A stretch of 12,251 nucleotides of DNA from Candidatus Latescibacterota bacterium (lineage in GTDB: Bacteria; Latescibacterota; UBA2968; GCA-2709665): assembly GCA_030746455.1 (NCBI GenBank), contig JASLMQ010000016.1, positions 1 through 12,251 of the forward strand. The letters run 5' to 3'. Below, in pieces: positions 1 to 7,037 of the stretch. The notes beneath the pieces are model-generated. The model was not told the origin of the DNA and made no database searches. It saw only the letters and a program-made list of their open reading frames with translations. The number at the start of each line of letters is the position of its first letter. The first letter of the stretch is position 1. The translations under genes were made by a program, and so were the position numbers.

Positions 1-1321
1 ATCTAGGGTGCTGGGACAGCTCGTCCACGACCCCCAACAGCTCGGGGTCGCCAGAGAGGTTAACAGTTTCCGACGGATCGTTCTCGTGGTCGTACAGAGA
101 TCGGCCCTCTTCCAGCCCATCTATGAGCTTGTACCGTCCGTCGAACGCCAGGCGCCAGTCCCTGTAGCCAGATCTCACGCACGGTCGATGGTCGCCGGTC
201 TCGCCCGCTAGAAGACCCGTGAGCGACCGGCTGTCCATGTCGTCCGGCACGGGTACTCCGCCCCAATCCAGGAAGGTGGCGGCCAGATCCAGAATCGTGG
301 ACGGCAGGTCGCAGGTCTCTCCACTCCGCACACCGGGACCGGAGATGATCAGGGGGACGCCCACCGAGGGCTGGTAGGGATGGGTCTTCCCCCACAAGCC
401 CCGGTCTCCCAGCATTTCGCCGTGGTCGCTACTGAAGACGATGGCCGTGTTCGTCAGCTCTCCACGCTGCTCGACCGCCTCCAGGTAGGCCCCAATCCAG
501 CGGTCGATATTCTCAATCATGGCGGAATAGTTCCGTCTGACAGCCTGGTGGCCCTCGGGGCTCACGTTCCCGCGCTCAGCCGGCACCGGGAACTCGACAT
601 CCGCATAGAGCCCGGCCATCTCCTCGGTGATGTCCCAAGGCGGATGGGGCCCGGTGAAGTTGACCTGTAGAAACCACGGACTGCCCGGTGGCGCGGAGGC
701 TAGGAGCTGGAGGCCGTTCCTCGCCACCCAGTTGTCGCAGTAGGCCTCCTCCGAGAGGGGCGTCGGGAAGGTGGCATCCCGCTTCCTGCTCCGCGCATCG
801 AAGTCCGCGACGTGCGTCTCACGCAGCCCGAGCTCGTCCAGGTACTTCAGGTAGGGTCCCCGCGGCGTGTCCCGGCCGCTGTTCACGCCATCCATCTTGC
901 CTTCGTTGTTGATCCCGTCCGAGAAGCCCCATTCGCGGAGGAACCGCTTGCCGTCGAGCCCCCACGCCGACTGCCGCGTGGTGCACATCCCCTTGTTCAG
1001 ATCGAACTTGCCGCACCCGGCAACGTGGTATCCGGACTCGCGCAAGAGCCCGTAGAACGTGGGTCTGTTCAGCGGGTAGTCGTCCGCGTTCTCCGGCGCG
1101 CCGCAACGCTCGTACTCCATCCCCGACGCCAGACACGCGCGGCACGGCGCGCACAGAGGAGAGGGGGAAATCGCCCTCGTGAAGGTCAGCCCACGGCTTT
1201 GTAGCCCATCCAGGTTGGGTGTCCGCACCGGGATCGCCGGATTGCTCCCCAGCCAGTCGAACCGCCACTGATCCGGAAATAGGAACAGGATATTGGGACG
1301 ACTTCTGTCCTTTCGGGCCAT
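1..1321 (-). CDS. Type I (formylglycine) sulfatase, C-terminus cut by window edge
   Basis: Hydrolyses sulfate esters, probably on a sugar. 440 residues are visible, starting at ATG 1321; the 3' end lies beyond the left edge. The N-terminus reads NILFLFPDQWR, giving a metal-binding Asp17. The sulfatase signature C-x-P-x-R is present as CAPCR at residues 57-61, so Cys57 would be converted to formylglycine by a maturation enzyme. Further active-site elements are CGKFD (Lys105), GPHPPWD (His226), FSSDHGEMLGD (Asp299, His300) and GKTH (Lys312). The C-terminal YKLIDG...SLYDHENDP stretch is typical of the family, so only a short tail should be missing. There is no signal peptide, unlike many periplasmic sulfatases, so a cytoplasmic role is inferred. 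It is last in the visible operon, 209 bp after the GNAT gene, with only a weak ribosome site. The family call is firm; the substrate is unknown. Confidence 0.93.
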   Translation of the reverse strand, partial: MARKDRSRPNILFLFPDQWRFDWLGSNPAIPVRTPNLDGLQSRGLTFTRAISPSPLCAPCRACLASGMEYERCGAPENADDYPLNRPTFYGLLRESGYHVAGCGKFDLNKGMCTTRQSAWGLDGKRFLREWGFSDGINNEGKMDGVNSGRDTPRGPYLKYLDELGLRETHVADFDARSRKRDATFPTPLSEEAYCDNWVARNGLQLLASAPPGSPWFLQVNFTGPHPPWDITEEMAGLYADVEFPVPAERGNVSPEGHQAVRRNYSAMIENIDRWIGAYLEAVEQRGELTNTAIVFSSDHGEMLGDRGLWGKTHPYQPSVGVPLIISGPGVRSGETCDLPSTILDLAATFLDWGGVPVPDDMDSRSLTGLLAGETGDHRPCVRSGYRDWRLAFDGRYKLIDGLEEGRSLYDHENDPSETVNLSGDPELLGVVDELSQHPR

Positions 1322-1485
1322 GGTGCATTCACCCTATGCGGAATCTACTCCGGTGGCAAGCCCAGACGCCGTAGCCCTGGTACGCCAGAGGGCTTCGAGA
1401 TGGCGACTTAGCCCCTATCCGATGTGCCTCACAGCCATACCGGAGCGACACACCTGTGAGACGAAGCAAGGCCCGGAGAGACCAC

Positions 1486-1504
1486 CAGCGCGCAACCGCG
1501 CCTG
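1486..1504 (-). terminator. Possible weak hairpin after the acetyltransferase gene
   Basis: A GC-only hairpin with CAG(G)CGCG and CGCGCTG arms, about 7 bp with a one-base bulge and GTTG loop on the minus strand, lies about 27 bp downstream of the GNAT stop. No U-tract follows, so it is not a classical intrinsic terminator. It could slow polymerase or protect the mRNA 3' end. The 209-bp gap to the sulfatase otherwise shows no convincing promoter. Confidence 0.25.
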
Positions 1505-1506
1505 TC

Positions 1507-1531
1507 TTCTGCCCTCTGCCTTCTGCCTTCT
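1507..1531. repeat. Heptanucleotide tandem array, unit TTCTGCC
   Basis: On the plus strand the units are TTCTGCC, CTCTGCC, TTCTGCC and a partial TTCT, so a 7-bp period repeated about 3.5 times with one mismatch. The array runs exactly up to the stop codon of the GNAT gene (TGA at 1533-1531 on the minus strand). It is one of three arrays of 7-bp period in this window, each at a gene junction and each with a different unit. Short tandem heptamers between genes are known in cyanobacteria (STRR elements); relation to those is not implied. Confidence 0.75.
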
Positions 1532-2478
1532 CACTGCTTCAGCCGCTTCACCAGGCTGTAATCCACCAGGTGATTCACCCGAAATCCCGCCCCGAAGTAG
1601 ATATTCTGGGCGTGGTTGCGGAGACCCGTGTGGAGGACGTCGTAGGTCGCGCCTCGCCGCTTGAACTCCATGCAGAGGAGGTTGAACAGAACCGTGCCGA
1701 TCTTGTTCCGGCGATACTCCGGATCGGTCCCGATGCCTGAGAAACCTCCACGACCGTCGCTGCCCACGCGAATGGGCCCCGTGAATCCCACCACTGTGTC
1801 CCCGTCTGTCGCCACCAATACCGGATAGGGTCCTTCGCCGTCCAGGGCCCCCTTCACGGAGCGCTCCCACCCCCCCGGATGGTGGGTCTCCATGAAGCGA
1901 CACAGGGCATCACGATGCTCCGCGTTGCACAACCCGAACCGGATGCCTCGGGCCTCATTCGTACGGATGTGCTCGTCGATCTCCTCGCGCCACTCGAAGT
2001 CCGCGATCTGAAGCTCCATCACCAGGCTCGCCGAGCCGTCGTTCCGGAACCCCCTGTTCAGCAGGAACCGGTGTGCGGGTGTGGAGACGTCGACGCCCGT
2101 CGCGAACGATATCGGGTTGCCCCGGTAGCCCACGCGCACAGCATCCTTGCCCCGTCCACCGAGGAAGTCCTCGGCTCCCTTCAGGAGGCCGGTGCCGATT
2201 CCTTGGCCTCGCCAGTCGTCGTCGACCAGCAACACGCTCAGGTATCCGGGAGACTCATCATCGGACGCCACGGCGAGGCCGAATCCGACGACCCTGCAGT
2301 CGATCGTGGCCAGCAGGGCCCCGGCGGGATCGAAGCACGCGTGCTCCAGAGCCCTGTTTCGGAAGGAGCCCTCGTCCACCTTGAAGTCGTGCATCCGGTC
2401 GGCAAAGACCCTCTGCCAGACCTCGATCACCTCGGCGAGGTAGCTGTCCTCCCACCTCTTGATCTGCCACTCAGACAT
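1531..2478 (-). CDS. Tandem-domain GNAT N-acetyltransferase
   Basis: 315 residues, two GNAT acyltransferase folds in one chain. These enzymes move an acetyl group from acetyl-CoA to an amine. The N-terminal domain (about 1-160) has the acetyl-CoA loop DDDWRGQGIGTGLL at 86-99, matching the R/Q-x-x-G-x-G/A rule. The C-terminal domain (about 165-315) has DPEYRRNKIGTVLF at 252-265, where the central loop glycine is replaced by Lys259, so it may bind CoA poorly. ATG at 2478 is chosen over the GTG one codon upstream because GGGGAG then sits 4 bases away instead of one. It lies 75 bp after the M55 gene, in the same direction, and ends at a heptamer array. The acceptor is unknown; the context of a deacetylase and an aminotransferase makes an amino sugar plausible, which is inference. 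Confidence 0.87.
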   Translation of the reverse strand: MSEWQIKRWEDSYLAEVIEVWQRVFADRMHDFKVDEGSFRNRALEHACFDPAGALLATIDCRVVGFGLAVASDDESPGYLSVLLVDDDWRGQGIGTGLLKGAEDFLGGRGKDAVRVGYRGNPISFATGVDVSTPAHRFLLNRGFRNDGSASLVMELQIADFEWREEIDEHIRTNEARGIRFGLCNAEHRDALCRFMETHHPGGWERSVKGALDGEGPYPVLVATDGDTVVGFTGPIRVGSDGRGGFSGIGTDPEYRRNKIGTVLFNLLCMEFKRRGATYDVLHTGLRNHAQNIYFGAGFRVNHLVDYSLVKRLKQ

Positions 2479-2553
2479 CACGCTCCCCGATCTACCAGCA
2501 TCTATGTTCGCGTTTTACGCGCTTTTCGTAGTTGCGTTCCTGGCGAATCGGCA

Positions 2554-3390
2554 TCAATCCGGCAACGGCACATTCGCCTCACCGCGTCCATAGAGATGAT
2601 AGGTCTGCCAGAAGTCATCCCCCGTGTACCGGATGGTGAACGGATCAACCCGTTCTGCCCCGGGCCGGAGCTTCGTCGGCCATGGCTCGTCCCGCTCCAC
2701 CTCCAGCACGATCGGTCCCTCCACCGTCAGAGGCTCGAGTGTCTCCGCCTTTGCCACCGCCTGCTGGATGCGGTCGCGAATACGCCTCCGCGCATCCACG
2801 GGCGCCAGATGGATTGCGCAGAGGTCCGACAGCCCCTCCTTGACCGGTGCCGTCACGATCCCCGGCATAAAGCGCTCCGCCTCGCGACAGGCGTGGAGGT
2901 CGCCCGAGGTGAAGATCCAGGGGATCCCGAGCTGCCCCATCAGGTACGCCACGATCTCCATCTCGCCCACCTCGATTCCATTCACCCGGTAGACCAACCC
3001 CCAGCTCATCGTGTGGGCCAGGCAGGCATGGGGCGTGTTGGCCATCGCGTGCATCCCCACCTGCACCATCGCGTCGAATCGTCTCGAGCATCCCGGCAGA
3101 CCCCGGGGCCGGTTCGTGCCCCGGACGATCTTGACCCCCGAGATCAGCTCTTCCGGCAGGATGGTTCGACCCGCGCCATGGCCGTCGTTGATCAGGATCT
3201 CTTCCACGCCGGATGCTTGGAGACCCTCTGCCGCGGCGTTCACCTCTCCCGTGAGCAGCCGCTGCTGCTCCGCCCGTTCGTAGACCCCCTTGGCCTCCGC
3301 CGCGTAATCGGCGTGCCGCGCGTCCCAGTTGTCCACCCCCGCCGGACCTTCCAGATCCGTCACCACATAAACCGCCTTCACCCCCGCCAT
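2554..3390 (-). CDS. M55 family D-aminopeptidase-like metalloenzyme (DppA type)
   Basis: 278 residues. The family founder, DppA of Bacillus subtilis, is a cytoplasmic zinc D-aminopeptidase that releases N-terminal D-amino acids from short peptides. The zinc-ligand pattern is visible: DLEG (Asp12, Glu14), INDGHG (His71), GMHAMA (His114) and NGIEVGEMEI (Glu143), followed by a typical FTSGDLHACREAE segment at 160-172. Length fits the family. The start is ATG 3390 because GAGGAG lies six bases upstream; the open frame reaches back to 3459, but that extension is translated repeat sequence. No signal peptide. It follows the deacetylase after an 84-bp gap made largely of heptamer repeats. Its job among sugar genes is unclear: it might cut a peptide or amide substituent, or be a housekeeping passenger. 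Confidence 0.9.
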   Translation of the reverse strand: MAGVKAVYVVTDLEGPAGVDNWDARHADYAAEAKGVYERAEQQRLLTGEVNAAAEGLQASGVEEILINDGHGAGRTILPEELISGVKIVRGTNRPRGLPGCSRRFDAMVQVGMHAMANTPHACLAHTMSWGLVYRVNGIEVGEMEIVAYLMGQLGIPWIFTSGDLHACREAERFMPGIVTAPVKEGLSDLCAIHLAPVDARRRIRDRIQQAVAKAETLEPLTVEGPIVLEVERDEPWPTKLRPGAERVDPFTIRYTGDDFWQTYHLYGRGEANVPLPD

Positions 3391-3408
3391 TGCACGCTCC
3401 TCGATTCG

Positions 3409-3440
3409 GTCGTCTGACGTCTCACGTTTCACGTCTGACC
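3409..3440. repeat. Heptanucleotide tandem array, unit CACGTTT-like
   Basis: Plus-strand units are GTCGTCT, GACGTCT, CACGTTT, CACGTCT and a partial GACC, again a 7-bp period, degenerate. The array fills part of the short gap between the deacetylase stop and the ribosome site of the M55 gene. It is separated by about 20 bp from a second array of different unit. Confidence 0.65.
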
Positions 3441-3459
3441 AGCTACTCAGTGCCCCCAC

Positions 3460-3494
3460 GTCCGTGGTCTGTCGTCAGTCGTCTGTGGTCGTCT
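3460..3494. repeat. Heptanucleotide tandem array, unit GTCYGTS, running into the deacetylase 3' end
   Basis: Plus-strand units are GTCCGTG, GTCTGTC, GTCAGTC, GTCTGTG and GTCGTCT: five heptamers in phase, consensus GTCYGTS. The stop codon of the deacetylase (complement of 3475-3477) and its last codons, encoding the TTTDD tail, lie inside the array. Either repeat expansion rewrote the gene end or the element inserted there. Confidence 0.7.
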
Positions 3495-4227
3495 TCTGAT
3501 ATTCCACAATCTTCTCCGCCACCTCCACCGACGGCGCGGTCCAGATCTCATCCGACCGGCGGTCCAGGTATTCCAGAAGCATCTCGAAATCGTGTCCTCC
3601 CACCGTCAGGCGAGAGCCATCGATGTCGTGGAACACCAGGATCACCCATTGCCCCTGAGTGGCGAGCCCCTCGACCAGCCCGAGCATCTCGAAACCGCTC
3701 ATCCGGTCGGTCGCCAGGGCCTGAGCACAGGCCAGGTCGACCAGCGAGGGCCAGTTGCCGAACCCGTACTCCCCCCCGGCTCGCCCGCTGATGCAATGCT
3801 TCGCCACCACCGGGACATAGCTCTTCCGATCTGCCCCTCGCCCCACGTGGGTCTGGTAGCAGGGATAGGCGAAGGTCCAGTTCTTCTGGTGGGGCGCGAT
3901 CTCCGCCAGCCGCTCCTGCGCACCGGCGATGTCGGCATCCATCTCCCCCAGTGTCCGATCCTCCAGGCCCCCCGTGCCACCGAGCAGGTTGTTCGAACAG
4001 GCGTGGGACAGCGAGTGATTGCCGATCTCGTGACCGTTCCGGGCCACTTCCACCCACGGCTCGAGCCGTTCGCGGAAATCGTCTCCCTTCGGGCCCAAGT
4101 AGAACGTGCCACGGAGGCCGCGCCGTTCCATGGCGGGGATGGCCTTCTGAAGCTGACTTGGCCGGCCATCATCGAAGGTCAAAGAGACGGCGCCCGAGTA
4201 GGGCGCCCAGCACGCATGGGGATCCAC
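3475..4227 (-). CDS. Polysaccharide deacetylase (NodB-homology, CE4-like)
   Basis: 250 residues. CE4 enzymes remove N- or O-acetyl groups from sugars using a divalent metal. Motif 1 is SLTFDDG (Asp19 as base, Asp20 as metal ligand); motif 2 is GNHSLSH (His71, His75); motif 3 is FAYPCYQ at 119-125; a late motif LVFHDI at 197-202 provides His200. No signal peptide or membrane anchor is present, although many CE4 proteins are exported, so an intracellular substrate is inferred. The start is GTG at 4227, supported by AAAGGAG seven bases upstream; the stop of the preceding hydrolase is 13 bp away, so translation is probably coupled. The C-terminal TTTDD lies within a heptamer repeat array and is unlikely to be part of the fold. 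Family certain, substrate not. Confidence 0.92.
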   Translation of the reverse strand: MDPHACWAPYSGAVSLTFDDGRPSQLQKAIPAMERRGLRGTFYLGPKGDDFRERLEPWVEVARNGHEIGNHSLSHACSNNLLGGTGGLEDRTLGEMDADIAGAQERLAEIAPHQKNWTFAYPCYQTHVGRGADRKSYVPVVAKHCISGRAGGEYGFGNWPSLVDLACAQALATDRMSGFEMLGLVEGLATQGQWVILVFHDIDGSRLTVGGHDFEMLLEYLDRRSDEIWTAPSVEVAEKIVEYQKTTTDD

Positions 4228-4240
4228 TCTCTAGCTCCTT

Positions 4241-5146
4241 TCAAAGCCAGCGGTTCAGGAAGGCAACGATCTCCGCCCGCATCTCCGCCGTCTCGAAGTG
4301 ACCGATCTCATATCGCAGGAGCTTCCAGGCATCCGCGGCGTCCATCCGTTCGTAGATCGCCGTCAGATTTCTGTCGATCCGGTCCAGTCCCGCAGGCGGC
4401 GTCAGGCGGTCATAGTTCCCGGCAAGGCTCAGGTGGGCCCGGGGGGCAATCAGCCCGTTGATCTCCGACGTCGTGAATTGCTTGAGCAACCCGGGTACGT
4501 AGTAATAGATGCCGTGGCCGTCCAGACCCCGACTCGCGATCAGCTCCTGGAAATCCGTCAGGCAGCAGAGATCGATAGTCACCTTGATCCGGGTATCCAG
4601 GGCCGCGGTCCACCACGCCATCGTGCTTCCCATGGATAATCCGAGCGTGGCGATTCGATCGGCATCCACGTCGGGACGATCGCTCAGGTAGTCCAGCGCC
4701 CGAATGCTGTCGTAGACCATCAGCCCCCAGAGCACCTGTCCGTTCCACAGCATCTCCTTGAAGAGCTCCAGCTCGGCCCGGCCCCGGCGCTCGCAGAAGT
4801 TCCACGCGTCGATGCACAGCCCACACATCCCCAGGGTCGCGATCAGCTCTGCATAGGGCGGGTCCTGGATGCAGTTCCTGCCATCGATGAACTCGTCCTT
4901 CCCAAGCACGTAGTCGCCCCCGTGGGCGTGGTTGTAGAGCATCGCCGGCCACGGCCCGTCCGACTCCCTGGGGCGCACGAAGTAGGCCGGGACCTCCTCG
5001 ATTCCATTGAGGTCCAGCACGAGCTTCTCGAGTACGTGGCGGTCACGCACCTCTTCGCCCACGGTCCTGGCCGCGATGGGTCGGTGCCTGTCCGGCAGAT
5101 CGCCCAGCAGGCCGTAGAGCTCCTCTCGACGGGATTCAGGGTCCAC
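4241..5146 (-). CDS. Alpha/beta hydrolase of the dienelactone hydrolase / acyl esterase type
   Basis: 301 residues with an alpha/beta hydrolase core. The nucleophile elbow is GLSMGS with Ser171; the acid is Asp246 in GNYDRLTP; the base is His283 in GHFE. An oxyanion-hole-like YNHAHGG lies at 71-77. An N-terminal helical stretch of about 40 residues precedes the core, as in larger esterases of this group that work on acylated sugars or plant-type esters. The start is GTG at 5146 with AGAGGAG eight bases upstream. The gene lies 14 bp after the aminotransferase stop and 13 bp before the deacetylase, so it is inside the tight operon. No export signal. The pairing with a CE4 deacetylase and a sulfatase suggests removal of an ester group from a sugar, by inference; lactone or peptide substrates cannot be excluded. 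Confidence 0.87.
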   Translation of the reverse strand: MDPESRREELYGLLGDLPDRHRPIAARTVGEEVRDRHVLEKLVLDLNGIEEVPAYFVRPRESDGPWPAMLYNHAHGGDYVLGKDEFIDGRNCIQDPPYAELIATLGMCGLCIDAWNFCERRGRAELELFKEMLWNGQVLWGLMVYDSIRALDYLSDRPDVDADRIATLGLSMGSTMAWWTAALDTRIKVTIDLCCLTDFQELIASRGLDGHGIYYYVPGLLKQFTTSEINGLIAPRAHLSLAGNYDRLTPPAGLDRIDRNLTAIYERMDAADAWKLLRYEIGHFETAEMRAEIVAFLNRWL

Positions 5147-5160
5147 GCGTCAGGCTCCTC

Positions 5161-6393
5161 TCAGGCGCTTGCGCGGCTCAACAGCGCGTCGGCATTGTCC
5201 TTTACCTTCGAAATCGCCGTCACGATGTCGTTCATACCGTCCGCCTCATCCAGAAGCATCGATTGCGTGAAGAACACCGTGCCCTCCGCGCACGCCTGTT
5301 CGGCCACCGGACAGGGCATCGCCCGGAACGTGCCGCGCGAGTCCTTCACCCGGCCCGACTCCGCATCGAATGCCGGATTGTGGTGGATGGGGTAGGGGTA
5401 TCCTCCGCACGGGATGCCTTCGGCCTCCAGGGCCTCCGCGAAGGCCGACAGGGGCAGGCCCCCGAAGGCGTCGGGGTGGTACGACATCACGTAGATATGC
5501 CACCCGTGCCGGGTGGTGTCTGCAGAGATGTGGGGCGGATCCACGCCCTCGACCTCCGAAAGGCCGCGGCTGAGTAGGCGGGCGTTCTCTTCCCGCTTCT
5601 GGCTCTGTTCCTCCAGCCGCTCGAACTGCGCCATCAGGATCGCGCCCTGGAACTCTGTGAGGGGGTGTGAGAAGCCCACGCTGTGATGTTCGTACCAGGG
5701 GCGGTCCTGCTTCCGACCAAACGTCGAAAGCGAGTACTTCAGACGCTCGGCCAGCGCTTCGTCGTTCGTCGTGACGATGCCCCCCTCTCCACACGTCAGG
5801 TTCTTCGCGTGGTTGAAGCTGTAGACGGCGACCTCCTCCAGGCCCCCCACTTTCTTCCCCCGCCACTCCGTCGTGTGGGCGTGGGCGGCGTCCCAGATCA
5901 CCTTGAGCCCGTGCTTGTTTGCGACCGCCAGGAGTCCTTCCACGTCAGCGGCGTGCCCCGCGAAATGGACCGGTATCACCACCTTCGTCCGAGGGGTGAG
6001 CGCGGCCTCCACCGTCTCGGGAGTGATGCAGTAGGTCTTCGGGTCCAGGTCGACCAGCACGATCTCCGCCCCCAGGCCCAGCGGCGCGAATGCCGTTGCG
6101 ATGAAGGTGAACGACGGAACGATCACCTCGTCCCCGGGACCCACATCGAACGCCCGAAGCGCCAGCTCCAGCCCCGCGGTGCAGCTCGTCATCCCCACCC
6201 CGCATGCCGCGTCGGTATACCGTGCGAAGGTGTCGCAGAACGATGTCACTTTGGGACCGTGGATCGTCCCACCCCACTGGCTCGTCTCCAGGACGTCGCG
6301 CAGGTAGTTCAGGTCGCGGCCGTCCGACTGGGGCCACGCGGGAAAGGGCTTCGTCCTCACGGGACTGCCACCCAGCAGTGCAAGCTCCGACAT
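5161..6393 (-). CDS. DegT/DnrJ/EryC1/StrS family PLP aminotransferase
   Basis: 410 residues. These PLP enzymes put an amino group on keto-sugars, or interconvert keto and amino cyclitols. The PLP lysine is Lys197 in SFNHAKNLTCGEGG, the ring-nitrogen Asp is Asp168 in VIWDAAHAH, and the phosphate-site region is GMTSCTAGLELAL at 67-79. The opening LALLGGSPVRT and the SF..(A)K.LT.GEGG motif resemble the AHBA-synthase / inosose aminotransferase subgroup more than the classic nucleotide-sugar enzymes (from memory of the family, not a search). ATG 6393 has GAGGGAG seven bases upstream; the YigZ stop is 13 bp away. Such enzymes are usually biosynthetic, so its place in an apparently catabolic operon is unusual; reverse transamination of an amino sugar or amino cyclitol is one option. 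Confidence 0.93.
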   Translation of the reverse strand: MSELALLGGSPVRTKPFPAWPQSDGRDLNYLRDVLETSQWGGTIHGPKVTSFCDTFARYTDAACGVGMTSCTAGLELALRAFDVGPGDEVIVPSFTFIATAFAPLGLGAEIVLVDLDPKTYCITPETVEAALTPRTKVVIPVHFAGHAADVEGLLAVANKHGLKVIWDAAHAHTTEWRGKKVGGLEEVAVYSFNHAKNLTCGEGGIVTTNDEALAERLKYSLSTFGRKQDRPWYEHHSVGFSHPLTEFQGAILMAQFERLEEQSQKREENARLLSRGLSEVEGVDPPHISADTTRHGWHIYVMSYHPDAFGGLPLSAFAEALEAEGIPCGGYPYPIHHNPAFDAESGRVKDSRGTFRAMPCPVAEQACAEGTVFFTQSMLLDEADGMNDIVTAISKVKDNADALLSRASA

Positions 6394-6406
6394 AGTCTCG
6401 CTCCCT

Positions 6407-7027
6407 CTATACCTCGTCGTCTACCAGCACCTGGCCGTTCGTCAACTCGTTGAGGGCAACCCTCAGCTCGTCCAACCGCTCCTGCGGAAGCTTGACCCGC
6501 AACTCGACGTCTGCACCGAAGGTCTCTTCCTCCGTCTCCACTTCGAACTCGGGCAAGAGTCGCCGCGTCGCATCCGCGTGCGCATAGGCCACCACCACGG
6601 TCGCTATGGCGTAGACGATGTGCTCCTTGAGGGGCAGTGTCTTTAGGGCGGCCTGCACCCCACCGGAGTACGCACGGACCAGACCGCCCTTGCCCAGCTT
6701 GGTGCCACCGAAATACCGTGTCACCACCGCCGCGACGTCGCCCACCCCGCTATGCGTCAGCACCCCCAGCATCGGTCGACCCGCCGTGCCGTGGGGCTCC
6801 CCGTCGTCGCTCATCCCCACCTGACCCGAGCTGCCCGGCCGGCCGATCAAGTAGGCCCAGCAGTTGTGGCTGGCGTCGGGGAATTCCGCCCGGATCCCGT
6901 CGAACAAACCCTTGGCCTCGTCTACCGTCGGGGTGTGGGCCACGCTGGTGATGAACCGGCTCCGCTTGATCTCTTCCTCGGATCGATGAGGGCCCGCCGG
7001 GATCGGGTATCGGCTGTCGGTTTGCAT
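6407..7027 (-). CDS. yigZ: YigZ/IMPACT (UPF0029) family protein
   Basis: 206 residues, the usual length. The family signature is clear: MSDDGEPHGTAGRPML at 72-87 and VVTRYFGGTKLGKGGLVRAY at 101-120 in the IMPACT N-terminal domain, followed by an alpha/beta C-terminal domain (about 140-206) of the UPF0029 type. The eukaryotic relative IMPACT inhibits the GCN2 kinase; the bacterial role is poorly defined, and the C-terminal domain resembles translation-factor folds. The start is ATG 7027, 10 bp after the aldo/keto reductase stop, with a GGAG only two bases upstream, so initiation probably depends on coupling. It has no evident link to sugar metabolism and may be a passenger in the operon. Confidence 0.93.
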   Translation of the reverse strand: MQTDSRYPIPAGPHRSEEEIKRSRFITSVAHTPTVDEAKGLFDGIRAEFPDASHNCWAYLIGRPGSSGQVGMSDDGEPHGTAGRPMLGVLTHSGVGDVAAVVTRYFGGTKLGKGGLVRAYSGGVQAALKTLPLKEHIVYAIATVVVAYAHADATRRLLPEFEVETEEETFGADVELRVKLPQERLDELRVALNELTNGQVLVDDEV

Positions 7028-7037
7028 GGCTCCGGTG

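Noticed and set aside
2509..2521. CGCGTTTTACGCG inverted repeat in the GNAT upstream gap
   Set aside because: A 5-bp stem is too short to call a terminator and neither strand has a good U-tract next to it; no convincing promoter was found in this gap either.
1879..3417. 512-codon open frame on the plus strand
   Set aside because: It lies antisense across the GNAT gene, a 75-bp gap and the M55 gene, both of which show clear family motifs. The product is rich in Arg, His and Pro, as expected for an antisense frame in GC-rich DNA.
3391..3459. N-terminal extension of the M55 gene back to 3459
   Set aside because: The extra 23 residues are translated from repeat sequence, and the ATG at 3390 has a proper GAGGAG site six bases upstream.
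3409..3494. CRISPR-like array
   Set aside because: The units are 7 bp in direct tandem, with no spacers of 30 bp or so and no cas genes nearby.
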